DNA from: Thiohalocapsa sp. ML1
GTDB lineage: Bacteria; Pseudomonadota; Gammaproteobacteria; Chromatiales; Chromatiaceae
NCBI RefSeq assembly: GCF_001469165.1
Contig: NZ_JABX01000007.1
Span: 1-64,000, forward strand
Reading direction: 5' to 3'
DNA: 64,000 nt
Each line of letters starts with the position of its first letter. Position 1 is the stretch's first letter. A program made the position numbers and the translations under genes. Of this stretch, positions 45,430 through 54,892 are shown in pieces. The notes under the pieces are model-generated. The model searched no databases. It saw nothing but the letters and a program-made list of their open reading frames with translations, and was not told the origin of the DNA.

Positions 45430-46113
45430 ATGAATGCGCGATCGATGGGTCGCATGGGCGATTTGGGAATCGCAAATGCGGTTTTGTACTCGGTGTCCCG
45501 CGTACTGAGACTTGTCACGGGGCGCGACATGCTCCGGTATTATCTGTTCACCGCGCAGCCTGTTTCGGAGCGTCCGTTGATTAGGGTGTCAGGACGTCGG
45601 CAGGTTCGCGTTGACATCGTCGCGCCTGAAAACTATAGGCTGGCGTGGTTCCCGAGGCCGGCACACGTGATAGCGGATCGGTTCAGGCAAGGCGGCCTAT
45701 GTTTCGCGGCGTTCAAAGGCGACGAGGCTGTCGGCTGCTTGTGGCTGGCGCGGGATGAATACCGGGAGGATGAGGTTGCGTGCCGTTTCGTGCCGCAGCC
45801 CGCACATTTGGCGGTGTGGGATTTCGATGTCTACGTCAAGCCGGAACACCGGGGTGGACGCGTGTTCGCGTATCTGTGGGACGAGGCATTCCAGTGGTTG
45901 AAGGATAACGGTTACCGGTGGACGATGAGTCGTATCGATGGATTCAACCCCGCGTCGATTCGCGCGCATAGACGGCTTGGTGCAAGGGTTATGGGCCGCG
46001 GTATATTCTTCGTCGCCGGCAAACTGCAGATCTCGTTCTTCACCGTCAGGCCGTTCGTGAATCTGTGTTGGGGGCGCAGGCATCCGCCGAAGGTGAGGGT
46101 CCGTGCGCCCTAA
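45430..46113 (+). CDS. GNAT-family N-acyltransferase-like protein
   Basis: A 227-residue protein. The central part (CFAAFKGDEAVGCLWLARDE, then WDFDVYVKPEHRGGRVFAYL) fits the GNAT fold, with the acetyl-CoA loop R-G-G-R-V-F, and SRIDGFNPASIRAHRRLGA is the classical GNAT motif B. Comparable proteins accompany exosortase-associated clusters. The substrate is unknown. It precedes the acyl carrier protein by 50 bases, although a promoter lies between them. Confidence 0.8.
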   Translation: MNARSMGRMGDLGIANAVLYSVSRVLRLVTGRDMLRYYLFTAQPVSERPLIRVSGRRQVRVDIVAPENYRLAWFPRPAHVIADRFRQGGLCFAAFKGDEAVGCLWLARDEYREDEVACRFVPQPAHLAVWDFDVYVKPEHRGGRVFAYLWDEAFQWLKDNGYRWTMSRIDGFNPASIRAHRRLGARVMGRGIFFVAGKLQISFFTVRPFVNLCWGRRHPPKVRVRAP

Positions 46114-46120
46114 GTGGGTT

Positions 46121-46129
46121 TGCTATACT
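46121..46129 (+). promoter_or_regulatory. Extended -10 promoter before the acyl carrier protein
   Basis: TGCTATACT combines TG and a TATACT hexamer, followed by a T-rich leader. It lies about 35 bases upstream of the acyl carrier protein start. No clear -35 is seen, as is usual for extended -10 promoters. Confidence 0.5.
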
Positions 46130-46163
46130 CGCGGCCAGCTTTTTTTTAGGGTCCAGTTACCAT

Positions 46164-46409
46164 ATGAACACTTTCGAGGGAGTTCGGCTGATTGTCGGCG
46201 ACGTTTTGCAGCTAGGCACGCGCACGGCCGCGCTGACGGCGGACAGTGCGCTGTTGGGCAACATCCCCGAATTCGACTCCATGGCCGTGGTCAGCGTCAT
46301 CACCGCACTTGAGGACAACTTCGGGATCATCGTCGAAGACGACGAGATCGACGCCGCGACCTTCGAGACGCTCGGATCCTTGGCTGCCTTCGTGGATGGC
46401 AAGCTGTAG
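46164..46409 (+). CDS. Acyl carrier protein, exosortase-A-associated type
   Basis: An 81-residue acidic helical protein. The phosphopantetheine serine is S39 in PEFDSMAVVSVITALED, matching the D-S-M/L carrier motif. It is not the fatty-acid-synthesis AcpP, given the sequence and context. The two hydrolases follow directly, and the acyl-CoA ligase and PLP decarboxylase of the same set lie convergently downstream. It likely holds an activated acyl or aminoacyl intermediate. Confidence 0.88.
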   Translation: MNTFEGVRLIVGDVLQLGTRTAALTADSALLGNIPEFDSMAVVSVITALEDNFGIIVEDDEIDAATFETLGSLAAFVDGKL

Positions 46410-46421
46410 GCGGGCGCGGTC

Positions 46422-47222
46422 TTGCGGGATATTGTTTTCGTCAGGGGCGCCGCCGGCCGGCTGCTGTGCGTCAACACCGTTGCATCTGGGACCGGCCACC
46501 GCTGTTCGACACTCATCATCCCCCCTTTCGCGGAGGAGATGAACAAGTCGCGACACGTGCTGGCTGAGATCGCGCGTTCCCTTGGCGCCCTAGGTCATAC
46601 CGTCCTGTTGCCGGACCTGTTCGGTACGGGGGACAGTGAGGGAGACTTCGGCGACGCCACTCTGGAGATCTGGCGTTCCGATCTCGACGTTGCTCGCGGC
46701 CTGCTGCCTAACGACGGCCCTCTGCATGTCGTTGCGATGAGGGCGGGAGCGCTGCTCGCTGTCGATTTTGCTCGACGGCATCGCGTCGATGTCTTGAGTC
46801 TTGTCCACCCCGTGACCGACGGTGCGAGGCACCTCGATCAGTTTCTTCGGCTTGGCCTGGCCGGAAGCTTTCTCGGTAAAGGCCCCCGCGAATCAATTGC
46901 CGACCTGAAGCAGCGCTTGATCGACGAAGACCGTATTGAGATTGCTGGCTATCTGCTGTCGCGTCGGCTCGCTGAAGGGCTGGCGGCGCTGAGGCTTCAG
47001 GAGTTGTTTGTGGGGAACCTAGGGCGCGTCAATTGGTTGGAGCTTGCGGTGTCGGCGGAGCGTCCGCTGTTGCCGGCGAGCCAGATCGTGATCGACGACT
47101 GGTTGAGCAACGGCGTGGACGTTTCCACGGCCGTAATTGGCTGCGCGCAGCTTTGGGCAACACAGGAGATTGCAACGTGCCCGGCGTTGATCGACGCCAT
47201 CGTCTCCGCTTGGCAGGACTAA
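46422..47222 (+). CDS. Exosortase-A-associated hydrolase, type 2
   Basis: A 266-residue alpha/beta-hydrolase-fold protein with a TTG start, 12 bases after the acyl carrier gene. Family features are STLIIPPFAEEMNKSRH and GHTVLLPDLFGTGDSEGDF. The nucleophile-elbow position reads VVAMRAGALLAV, without the usual serine. It may therefore be non-hydrolytic or use another residue. These proteins accompany XrtA polysaccharide loci; their role is not known. Confidence 0.85.
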   Translation: MRDIVFVRGAAGRLLCVNTVASGTGHRCSTLIIPPFAEEMNKSRHVLAEIARSLGALGHTVLLPDLFGTGDSEGDFGDATLEIWRSDLDVARGLLPNDGPLHVVAMRAGALLAVDFARRHRVDVLSLVHPVTDGARHLDQFLRLGLAGSFLGKGPRESIADLKQRLIDEDRIEIAGYLLSRRLAEGLAALRLQELFVGNLGRVNWLELAVSAERPLLPASQIVIDDWLSNGVDVSTAVIGCAQLWATQEIATCPALIDAIVSAWQD

Positions 47223-47226
47223 CCCC

Positions 47227-48096
47227 TTGGACTCCGAGAAAGCAGTCCTTTTCCGTTGCGGAGACGACGAGTTGTGCGGCATCGTTCACGCTCCGCGAGT
47301 CGTCGGGGTCGATGTGGGCGTTTTGCTTGTCGTGGGCGGGCCGCAGTATCGCATCGGCAGTCACCGCCAGTTCGTCATGCTGGCAAGATCCCTTGCGGAT
47401 GCCGGGATCGCGGTGCTGCGTTTCGACTACCGCGGCATGGGCGATAGCCAGGGCACGCCAACGGATTTTGGGTCCATCCACGATGACATCGCGGCGGCCG
47501 CGGATGTCTTATTCGACGCCTGCCCGCACCTTCGCCGGATGGTCCTTTGGGGTCTGTGCGACGCCGCCACCGCAAATGCTTTCTACGGGGCGCGCAGCAA
47601 TGATGAGCGTCTTGTCGGCCAGGTTGCGCTGAATCCCTGGGTGCGAACGGCGGAAGGACAAGCACAGGCGTACGTACGCCACTATTACCTGAAGCGCCTG
47701 TTGAGTCGCGGATTTTGGGCTGATCTGATCGGCGGCAGAACCGATGCTGCGTATGCGGTGAAGGACTTCGTGAAAAACTGGTTCGCATCGCGGCGCGCTG
47801 GCGGCGGCGGGACTGACGCCGGAAGCAAGGGGGCGCTGCCGGAAAGACTGCGTGCCGCCCAGACATCCTTCGTTGGGCAGACACTGATCATTTTGAGCGG
47901 CCAGGACTTGACGGCGAGGGAGTATGAAGCGCGGGTCGCGGAATCGACGCCGTGGAGCGACTGGCTGGGGTCCGACCGAGTGACGGTGAAGAGGCTGCCG
48001 GAGGCCGACCATACCTTCGCAAGCCGGCAGTGGCGCGACCAGGTAAGCTTGTGGACTAGCGAATGGATACTAGGCCTTGATCAGGCAGGGCGCTGA
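47227..48096 (+). CDS. Exosortase-A-associated hydrolase, type 1
   Basis: A 289-residue alpha/beta-hydrolase with a TTG start four bases after the previous stop. Recognisable segments are VLLVVGGPQYRIGSHRQFV and RFDYRGMGDSQG. The nucleophile elbow reads WGLCDAAT, so cysteine replaces serine, as I recall from this family. The catalytic histidine is in LPEADHTFASR. Together with the type 2 hydrolase and the carrier protein it probably releases or transfers a carrier-bound group. Confidence 0.88.
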   Translation: MDSEKAVLFRCGDDELCGIVHAPRVVGVDVGVLLVVGGPQYRIGSHRQFVMLARSLADAGIAVLRFDYRGMGDSQGTPTDFGSIHDDIAAAADVLFDACPHLRRMVLWGLCDAATANAFYGARSNDERLVGQVALNPWVRTAEGQAQAYVRHYYLKRLLSRGFWADLIGGRTDAAYAVKDFVKNWFASRRAGGGGTDAGSKGALPERLRAAQTSFVGQTLIILSGQDLTAREYEARVAESTPWSDWLGSDRVTVKRLPEADHTFASRQWRDQVSLWTSEWILGLDQAGR

Positions 48097-48100
48097 GGTA

Positions 48101-49333
48101 TCACACGAGAACCTCGACCGGTGCCGGGTGCCCGAGAAAGAGGTGCGGGCTAGCTGTGAATCCATAGGCACCGGATTGCAGTACGGCGATCAGGTCGCCC
48201 ACGTCCGCTTGGCCAAGCTCCATGCTATCGGCGAGGATATCAAGCGGTGTGCACAGCGGCCCCACCACGCTGACCAGCTCACGTGGGCCGCCATGGACGC
48301 GATGAGCGGTCACCACCGGGTAATCCTTGCGAATGACTTGGCCGAAATTGCCTGATGCGGCGAGATGGTGGTGCAGTCCGCCGTTGGTGACGAGATAGGT
48401 GGTTCCGCGAGAGATTTTCTTGTCTACGACCTCGCATACGTAGACGCCGGCCTCGGCCACGAGATACCTCCCGAGCTCCAGGACGAGCTCCACATTGCCG
48501 AGTCGCTCGCGACACGCGTCCCTATGCTCGGCTAGGTTGTTGCATATGGGGGCCAAGTCGAGGCGTTGCTCGCCCGGGAAATAGGGGATACCGAAGCCGC
48601 CGCCGATGTTGAGTGTATTGACCGGAGAGGGTGCGTGATCGGCGAGGCGATAAGCGAGCTCGAATGTCTTATCGTGCGCCTCAATCAGACTTCCGGCCTT
48701 GAGGTTCTGGGAGCCGCTGAAGATGTGAAATCCCTGAAAGTCGAGCCCTGTCTCGCCGATTCGCTGAAGAATCGCGGGCACCTGCTCGGCGTCGATGCCG
48801 AAGGGCTTTGGGCCACCGCTCATCTTCATTCCGGATGACTTTAATTCGAAATCCGGGTTCACGCGGACCGCGACCCGGGGTCCTAAGCCGAGCGTTTCGC
48901 CAGTCTGTACGACACGCTCCAACTCTCCGGATGACTCGATGTTGAGGCAGATGCCCGCCTTGACCGCGGCGCTGAGTTCTGCGCTGCTCTTACCCGGTCC
49001 GGCGAAGCTGATTGCAGAGGAGCACGTGCCCGTGTCGAGCGCGACGTGCATTTCCCCAACGGAGGCGACGTCCAGCCCGTCTACAAGCTGTGCAACGTGG
49101 CCGACAACGGCGGGCATCGGGTTGGCCTTGATGGCGTAGTGAAGCGAAATGCCGGCGGGCAAGGTCGCACGGAGGTCGGCAATCCGGGAAGAGATTGCCG
49201 ATCGGTCATAGGCGTAAAAAGGGGTACGTCCCACCCGGCCGGCGAGCTGACCAATCGGGACACCGCCGATGACGAGCTCATCCTCCACCACCGGAAACTG
49301 CACAAGGGACGCGTGGGCGAGCTTTGCTTTCAT
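48101..49333 (-). CDS. PLP-dependent decarboxylase, exosortase-A-associated
   Basis: A 410-residue fold-type III decarboxylase related to diaminopimelate/ornithine decarboxylases. The PLP lysine is in LHYAIKANPMPAV, the phosphate loop is NIGGGFGIPYFPG, and the C-terminal GPLCTPLDIL region supplies the second active-site half. It should decarboxylate an amino acid, giving an amine. The start overlaps the ligase stop (ATGA), so the two are coupled. It is convergent with the hydrolases, with four bases between stops. Confidence 0.92.
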   Translation of the reverse strand: MKAKLAHASLVQFPVVEDELVIGGVPIGQLAGRVGRTPFYAYDRSAISSRIADLRATLPAGISLHYAIKANPMPAVVGHVAQLVDGLDVASVGEMHVALDTGTCSSAISFAGPGKSSAELSAAVKAGICLNIESSGELERVVQTGETLGLGPRVAVRVNPDFELKSSGMKMSGGPKPFGIDAEQVPAILQRIGETGLDFQGFHIFSGSQNLKAGSLIEAHDKTFELAYRLADHAPSPVNTLNIGGGFGIPYFPGEQRLDLAPICNNLAEHRDACRERLGNVELVLELGRYLVAEAGVYVCEVVDKKISRGTTYLVTNGGLHHHLAASGNFGQVIRKDYPVVTAHRVHGGPRELVSVVGPLCTPLDILADSMELGQADVGDLIAVLQSGAYGFTASPHLFLGHPAPVEVLV

Positions 49334-50925
49334 TGTGCTGGTGTTTGATCTGCGAAGGCAGTTTGGTAGCGGGCCGACAAGGATTTTCGATCGAGCTTAC
49401 CGTTTGGGTTTCTGGGCATGTCGTCGACGCGCTCGATGAGCCCGGGGACCATGAATGCCGGAAGATGGGCACGACAGTGTGCTCGTACGGCTTCCGCGTC
49501 GAGCTGCGGTGATTCGGCTTGAAAGAGCAGGACTATTCCGCTGCCCAACTGCGGATGCGGCACGCCGAAAGCTACGGCCTGCTCGATCGTCGGGAGTTGG
49601 TACGCAATCTCTTCAATCTCCCCGGGGCTAACGCGATAGCCGGACGTTTTTATTTGTTCATCGGTTCGGCCTATAAAGTAGAGGTAGCCGTCCCGGTCAC
49701 GCCGCACCTGATCGCCGGACCATACCGCCAGCTCGGGATGCGGCAGCTCCGGCGACTGTCCGGGCGCTGGCTTGAAGCGTGCTGCGGTCTTGTCCGGATC
49801 GCCCCAGTATCCGAGCGCGACGAGTGCACCGCGGTGCACGAGCTCGCCCGGTTCGTCCGCGTCGCACTCCGTGCCGTCGGGGCGAACAACCATGATTTCG
49901 GCGTTCGGAATGGCTTTGCCGATGGAGTCGGGGCGATTATCGACCTCGGCCGGGGGAAGATAGGTGGATCTGAACGCCTCGGTGAGTCCGTACATCAAGT
50001 AAACAGCGGTGTCCGGCAGTAGCGCGCGTAGACGCCGAGTGGTTTCCAGGGGCATTGCGCCGCCGGAATTCGTGATGTAGCGAAGGCTCCTTACTGCCTG
50101 CTCCGGCCACTCCAACGCAGCGAGCTGATTCCACAACGGCGGGACCGCCGCGAGGCCGGTGACGCCGTAGCGTGCGAGCGCCCGGGTGACGTCGGCCGGC
50201 AGGAGATAGTCCATAAGCACGACGGATGCCCCGACGGAGAATGCAGTCGTCAATTGACTGAGCCCATAGTCGAAACTGAACGGCAGCACGGCTAGCATCC
50301 GGTCAGATGGTGCGTTGCGCAGATAGGTAGCGACGCTTTCTGCGCCGGCGAGCATGTTGCGATGAGACAGCACAACGCCTTTGGGGCGTCCGGTGCTTCC
50401 CGATGTGTAGAGGATGGCGGCGACGTCAACATCGATGCGGTGATCCGCGGTTGCCGTCAGCGCGTCATCGATGAGCTCGCGCCAAGGGGTGCACCGATAA
50501 GCTGCGTTGTTCATTATCTCGGCGTCGCAGTCACCAACGATGATCACATGGCGCAGGTGTTGACACTTGTCGAGCACGGGGCGCAACAGCTTCGCGCGAT
50601 CGGGACTGGTGACGAGGGCGTGGGTGCTGCAATCTTGCAGAATGTGGCCGACTTGCTCTGGCTTGAGCAGCGGATTGATAGGCACGAATACACCACCGGC
50701 GGCTGATGCACCGAAGATTGCACAGACGGTTTCAAACTGCTTCGGCAGATAAATGGCGACGCGCGCACCCTTGGCGACTGCGAGTCCGCGAAGCCCCCCT
50801 GCAACCTGAGTGACGAGGCTGGCCAACTGGCTGTAGGAGAGCGTTTGGCCTTTGAAGAGCAGCGCGGGTGCGTCCGGCGTGGCAAGCGCCGAGCGATGGA
50901 TAAGTTGATGGAGGAGATAGGGCAT
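49330..50925 (-). CDS. Acyl-CoA ligase (AMP-forming), exosortase-A-associated
   Basis: A 531-residue ANL-superfamily enzyme. The adenylation motifs are AAILYTSGSTGRPKGVVLSH, YLMYGLTEAFRST, WSGDQVRRDRDGYLYFIGR and the catalytic lysine segment PRNPNGKLDRKSL. It activates a carboxylate as an adenylate and passes it to a thiol, here perhaps the nearby carrier protein. It is co-transcribed with and upstream of the decarboxylase. Confidence 0.93.
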   Translation of the reverse strand: MPYLLHQLIHRSALATPDAPALLFKGQTLSYSQLASLVTQVAGGLRGLAVAKGARVAIYLPKQFETVCAIFGASAAGGVFVPINPLLKPEQVGHILQDCSTHALVTSPDRAKLLRPVLDKCQHLRHVIIVGDCDAEIMNNAAYRCTPWRELIDDALTATADHRIDVDVAAILYTSGSTGRPKGVVLSHRNMLAGAESVATYLRNAPSDRMLAVLPFSFDYGLSQLTTAFSVGASVVLMDYLLPADVTRALARYGVTGLAAVPPLWNQLAALEWPEQAVRSLRYITNSGGAMPLETTRRLRALLPDTAVYLMYGLTEAFRSTYLPPAEVDNRPDSIGKAIPNAEIMVVRPDGTECDADEPGELVHRGALVALGYWGDPDKTAARFKPAPGQSPELPHPELAVWSGDQVRRDRDGYLYFIGRTDEQIKTSGYRVSPGEIEEIAYQLPTIEQAVAFGVPHPQLGSGIVLLFQAESPQLDAEAVRAHCRAHLPAFMVPGLIERVDDMPRNPNGKLDRKSLSARYQTAFADQTPAQ

Positions 50926-51022
50926 GAACTGCGCGGCTCGCGAATGGGGCTAGGGCCTTAGGGGTGGCGATCGGACGGAGTGAGATCGTCGGATGAGGAT
51001 GGGAATAAGTATGGGCTTGGTA

Positions 51023-52039
51023 CTAGCGGGGATGGCGTGCGTTGAGCAGCAGACGGACGGAAAAGCGCAGCGCCGATCTATCCCAGGGTGTGAATCGCGG
51101 CAGACGATAGGTATCCGTATCTGGGCTGGAAACGCCGGACTCGGTCGTCAGGGCTGCAGCATAACCAGCGCTCCGGACCATGCCTGCGTGGGACTCCGTG
51201 AAGTCTTTGTCCGGAGACCCGTTTGGGTAAGCAAAGAAACGAAGAGAATGCCCGATCAACCCCTCCAGATCCGCTTTATTCTGGGCGATCTCGCGCATGG
51301 CCGCGGATTTTTCGGTCAGCGTCAAGATAGGGTGGGTGACGGTGTGGCCACCTATCTCAACGCCGGCGGACGCCAGTTTGCGGACTTGGTTTCGGGAGAG
51401 CATCGGCGATGGAACCTTGGGTGCGCAGCGCGCCGCAAGCTCATGGGCCAATTGCTCGCGGCGGTCGAAGGGCAAATACTTCCAGCTTCGGAGCAGTGAA
51501 TCGACTAGAGACGCCCGGGCCTGCGTATCTGGGAGAGGATGGCGTCCATAGCCCAAGTCCGTGAGATCGATGACGTCGCCTTGAGCGCGCCGGATGGATT
51601 CGATGACGAGATCGTTCCACATGATCCCCCCGTCCAGGTATGCGCTCGCGATGAAAACGGTAAAGGGGACGTTCCGGTGGCGACAGATTGGGGCGGCCAC
51701 GGTCAGGTTGTCTTCGTAACCATCGTCGAAGGTGAGGCACACGGCGCCGTCAGGAAGCGTCCCGGTCTGGAGCCGTTCAAGAGCCTCCGCCAGTGGCAGC
51801 GGCGTAAAGCGTGTGGCAATCCAATCGATGATCTGGGCGAAGCGCTTCGCGTCGGGCTCGCTCGCCAGGAGCGAGTCCGGTTTCGCCAACACGCGGTGGA
51901 AGATCAAGACCGACAGGCGAGGCGCCCCGAAGCCTACGGCGCAGCGTGCCCCGGCCGCTATCAGCAACCGGCGCAGGGCCAAAGGCCCATGCCGAACGAG
52001 GGAAGGCGCGTTGGTGCCGGTTGGTGTGCCGACGTGCAT
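51023..52039 (-). CDS. Polysaccharide deacetylase
   Basis: A 338-residue NodB-homology (CE4) protein. The metal/catalytic motif is VCLTFDDGYEDNLTVA and the second motif EIGGHTVTHPIL carries the H-x3-H metal ligands; SLRFFAYPNGSPD follows. It lacks a clear signal peptide, though a hydrophobic N-terminal stretch (LALRRLLIAAGARCAVGFG) may anchor it. It probably trims N-acetyl groups from the polysaccharide. I use the ATG of MHVGTPTG. It closes the island. Confidence 0.9.
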   Translation of the reverse strand: MHVGTPTGTNAPSLVRHGPLALRRLLIAAGARCAVGFGAPRLSVLIFHRVLAKPDSLLASEPDAKRFAQIIDWIATRFTPLPLAEALERLQTGTLPDGAVCLTFDDGYEDNLTVAAPICRHRNVPFTVFIASAYLDGGIMWNDLVIESIRRAQGDVIDLTDLGYGRHPLPDTQARASLVDSLLRSWKYLPFDRREQLAHELAARCAPKVPSPMLSRNQVRKLASAGVEIGGHTVTHPILTLTEKSAAMREIAQNKADLEGLIGHSLRFFAYPNGSPDKDFTESHAGMVRSAGYAAALTTESGVSSPDTDTYRLPRFTPWDRSALRFSVRLLLNARHPR

Positions 52040-52620
52040 CAGTACCTCGGTGCAGGGGCGCCGCAACGGCAGCGTAGGGCTCGGAGTGTCGTGTGCGCGA
52101 GAAGCGCAGACATAGGCAGCGACGCTCCTGACACGGAATCACGTTCTCGGCGCAGGTGTCGTGCTGCGTCGAAGCTACAAAGACGACGGGGCCGGCGCTG
52201 CGTACACGCGAGCCTGAGCCAGAGTCCTGTCGGCCAAGGTTGGTGGGCGTTGCGCTGGCTCCAACTGATCGCGCCGTCGCTTGCCGAGAGCCGCGCTCCC
52301 CGAACGGCGGCACGATATGGCGCCGGTTTCCAGATTGCAATCCCTCACACGACGGGGTGCGGTACCGAACGACGCCTAGATTGCTTGACGACGCCGAATG
52401 CGTGCAGATGAGTCGAGTTTCATGGCGACAAAGCGGTTGAGGGCAAAAGGGCCGGGGCCGAGGGAGCCCTCCTCGGCCCTTGGCCGTCGGCCCTTTGGCT
52501 TACGTGCGGCAACGAGCCGACCGCGCACGGCGACGCCCCGTGCCCTCGCCGGTCTGAGGCTCTGCCTTGCTATAGCCTGTGACGCGGCGTGACCCTGAGT
52601 TGTAAGCTGCCTGGACCGGC
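52040..52620. other. Gap holding a mosaic repeat
   Basis: The first 330 bases contain no supportable gene. The remainder is the complete mosaic repeat copy that ends about 45 bases before the stop of the radical SAM gene. Confidence 0.5.
52377..52575 (+). repeat. Mosaic dispersed repeat, complete copy
   Basis: It has the same layout as 10503-10706: TAGATTGCTTGACGACGCCG, CAGATGAGTCGAGTTTCA, an AAAAGGGCC hairpin whose other arm is GGCCCTTTGG, then GACGCCCCGTGCCCT and the right end CCGGTCTGAGGCTCTGCCTTGC. Confidence 0.8.
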
Positions 52621-53706
52621 TCAATCGAACAAAGACAACTGCCGCGGGTCCGCCGCAGGCGGCCGAAAAGCGTCCGCGGCCAACGCCCAGCCACTGTATT
52701 GGCGCGCAAGCCCATGCCGGCGCAGCGCCAGCCGAAAGCGCTGTTGCAGCAACTCGGCGACGGGTCCGGTGCCGGTCATGCGCGTGCCGAAGGCGCTGGC
52801 GTTCAGCGTGCCACCGCGGCACTGGCGAATCAGCGACAGCACCTTGTCGGCGCGTTCGGGGTAGTGCGCCCGCAGCCACTCCTCGAACAGTTGCTTCAGC
52901 TCCAGCGGCAGCCGCAGCAGGAGGGCACCGGCGCGCTCGGCACCGGCGCTCGCCGCGGCGGCGACGATGCGCTCCAGGTCGTTGTCCGTGAGCCCCGGGA
53001 TCAGCGGTGCGACGAGCACGCCCGTGGGGATGCCGGCGGCGGCGAGCTCGGCGACGGCGCGCAGCCGCCGGCGCGGTGCCGCCGCCCGCGGCTCCAGACG
53101 CCGCGCGAGGTCATCATCAAGGGTCGTCACCGACACCTGCACGGCGACTAGGCGCTCCGCGGCGAGCGCCCGCAGCAGCGGCAGGTCCCGCAGCACCAGC
53201 GCGGACTTGGTGGTGATGGCCACCGGGTGGCGGGTCTCCAGCAGCACCGCGAGCAGCGCGTGCGTCGCGCCTAGCCTGCGCTCGATGGGCTGGTAGGGGT
53301 CCGTGTTGGCGCCGAGGACCAGCGTCGCCGGGCGATAGCCCGGTCGCGCGAGCGCCTGTCGCAACTGCTGTGCCGCGTCCGGCTTGTGGAACAGGCGCCG
53401 CTCGAAGTCGAGCCCCGGCGACAGCCCGAGCCAGGCATGGGTCGGCCGGGCGTAGCAGTAGATGCAGCCGTGCTCGCAGCCGCGGTACGGGTTGACGCTG
53501 CGGTCGAACGGGAGGTCCGGGGAGCTGTTGTAGCTGATAACGGTGCGGCTCGTGTCGATGCCGATCTCCGTGCGCGGGGCGCCGTCGGCGGGCTCCTGCC
53601 ACCAGCCGTCGTCCACGGCCTCGCGGGCGTGCGCTGCAAAGCGGCTGTCGGGGTTGCTCTGGCTGCCGCGACCGCGCGTTGGTGCCGGAACGGGTCTGTC
53701 TGACAT
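52621..53706 (-). CDS. PA0069-family radical SAM protein
   Basis: A 361-residue radical SAM enzyme of the spore-photoproduct-lyase-like group. The cluster cysteines are C77, C81 and C84 in [42 protein letters not shown] and [18 protein letters not shown] are family signatures. The DNA-repair-like role of relatives is not established for this branch. It is transcribed divergently from the PfpI-type gene. Confidence 0.92.
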   Translation of the reverse strand: MSDRPVPAPTRGRGSQSNPDSRFAAHAREAVDDGWWQEPADGAPRTEIGIDTSRTVISYNSSPDLPFDRSVNPYRGCEHGCIYCYARPTHAWLGLSPGLDFERRLFHKPDAAQQLRQALARPGYRPATLVLGANTDPYQPIERRLGATHALLAVLLETRHPVAITTKSALVLRDLPLLRALAAERLVAVQVSVTTLDDDLARRLEPRAAAPRRRLRAVAELAAAGIPTGVLVAPLIPGLTDNDLERIVAAAASAGAERAGALLLRLPLELKQLFEEWLRAHYPERADKVLSLIRQCRGGTLNASAFGTRMTGTGPVAELLQQRFRLALRRHGLARQYSGWALAADAFRPPAADPRQLSLFD

Positions 53707-53734
53707 CGGGATGCGTGGCTCGGGGGGATTTGGC

Positions 53735-53740
53735 TATAGT
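53735..53740 (+). promoter_or_regulatory. -10 element before the PfpI-type gene
   Basis: TTTGGCTATAGTCG contains TATAGT, 55 bases before the start of the PfpI gene. The -35 is poor. Confidence 0.35.
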
Positions 53741-53794
53741 CGCGGGGGTCGGCGTGACCGGCTTCCAGTAAACCCAGAGGTGGAGGTGCAGACG

Positions 53795-54382
53795 ATGGCG
53801 GCCAAGCGAATCCTGATGCTGGTGGGCGACTATGTCGAGGACTACGAGGTCATGGTGCCGTTCCAGATCCTGACCATGGTGGGGCACAGCGTGCACGCGG
53901 TCTGCCCGGACAAGGCGGCGGGCGAGCAGGTACGCACCGCAGTACACGATTTCGATGGCGCTCAGACCTACAGCGAGAAGCCGGGCCACAACTTCACGCT
54001 CAACGCGAGCTTCGCGGATGTCGATGTGCATGCCTACGATGCGCTCGTCATCCCCGGCGGGCGCGCACCCGAGTACCTGCGCCTGAACCCGCGCGTCATC
54101 GAGCTGGTGCGGCATTTCTCAGCAGCGGCCAAGCCCATCGCGTCCATCTGCCACGGCCAGCAGATCCTGGTGGCGGCGGGGGTGCTGGAGGGCGCGACCT
54201 GCACCGCCTATCCGGCACTCAAGCCCGACATCGAGATGGCGGGCGGCAGTTGGCATGAGGTCGCGACCACCTTCGACAACGCCCACACCCACGGCACGTT
54301 GGTGACGGCGCCGGCATGGCCGGCCCACCCCGAGTGGATGCGGCAGTTCCTGGCCGTGCTCGGCAGCCGCATCGAGCCCTGA
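53795..54382 (+). CDS. DJ-1/PfpI family protein
   Basis: A 195-residue DJ-1/PfpI-superfamily protein. The nucleophile elbow is [13 protein letters not shown] (cysteine conserved) and [19 protein letters not shown] starts the fold with the conserved glutamate. Members act as glyoxalases, deglycases or proteases, and the exact activity is uncertain. GGAGG lies 11 bases upstream of the start. It begins a plus-strand run of stress-related genes through thioredoxin. Confidence 0.9.
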   Translation: MAAKRILMLVGDYVEDYEVMVPFQILTMVGHSVHAVCPDKAAGEQVRTAVHDFDGAQTYSEKPGHNFTLNASFADVDVHAYDALVIPGGRAPEYLRLNPRVIELVRHFSAAAKPIASICHGQQILVAAGVLEGATCTAYPALKPDIEMAGGSWHEVATTFDNAHTHGTLVTAPAWPAHPEWMRQFLAVLGSRIEP

Positions 54383-54410
54383 GCGCGGACAGCGCGAGCG
54401 GCCCCCGCGC

Positions 54411-54851
54411 ATGGAGCACCGCGTCTTCGTCTACGGCACGCTGTTGCGTGGCGAGGTCAACCATTACCTGCTGCAGGATGCGCGCCTGCTCGGCGCGCAT
54501 CGCACCGAGCCCAGGTTTACGCTGCTGCTCCTCGGCGCCTATCCGGGTCTCGTGGACGGCGGCGACACGGCGGTATCCGGCGAGGTCTATGGCGTGGATG
54601 CAGCGGGTCTGCGGCGGCTGGACCGGCTGGAGGACTACCCGAGGCTCTATGATCGGCGCATCATCCCGACCGTGCACGGCAGCGCCTGGGTCTATCTCTA
54701 CCGCGGTCCGCGCCACGACCGAGCGCGGCTCGCCCATGGCGACTGGCGGCGCTATGCCGGCGCCGGGCATCCGCGCGCGGCGGCGGTGCGCACCCGCCGT
54801 GATCCCAAAAACCCCACCCACCGCCGCCGTGTTCGTGGCGGCGACGCTTGA
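54411..54851 (+). CDS. Gamma-glutamylcyclotransferase-like protein
   Basis: A 146-residue protein of the GGCT/AIG2 fold. The signature VFVYGTLLRGEVNHYLL is at the N-terminus, and the acidic catalytic candidate is in LDRLEDYPRLYDRR. It may remove 5-oxoproline from gamma-glutamyl amines, but the subgroup is not assigned. The C-terminus is Arg-rich. It follows the PfpI gene by 28 bases. Confidence 0.85.
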   Translation: MEHRVFVYGTLLRGEVNHYLLQDARLLGAHRTEPRFTLLLLGAYPGLVDGGDTAVSGEVYGVDAAGLRRLDRLEDYPRLYDRRIIPTVHGSAWVYLYRGPRHDRARLAHGDWRRYAGAGHPRAAAVRTRRDPKNPTHRRRVRGGDA

Positions 54852-54892
54852 GCGTCCGGCAGCGCCGGCCGACGACGACGAGGACCCTTGCC

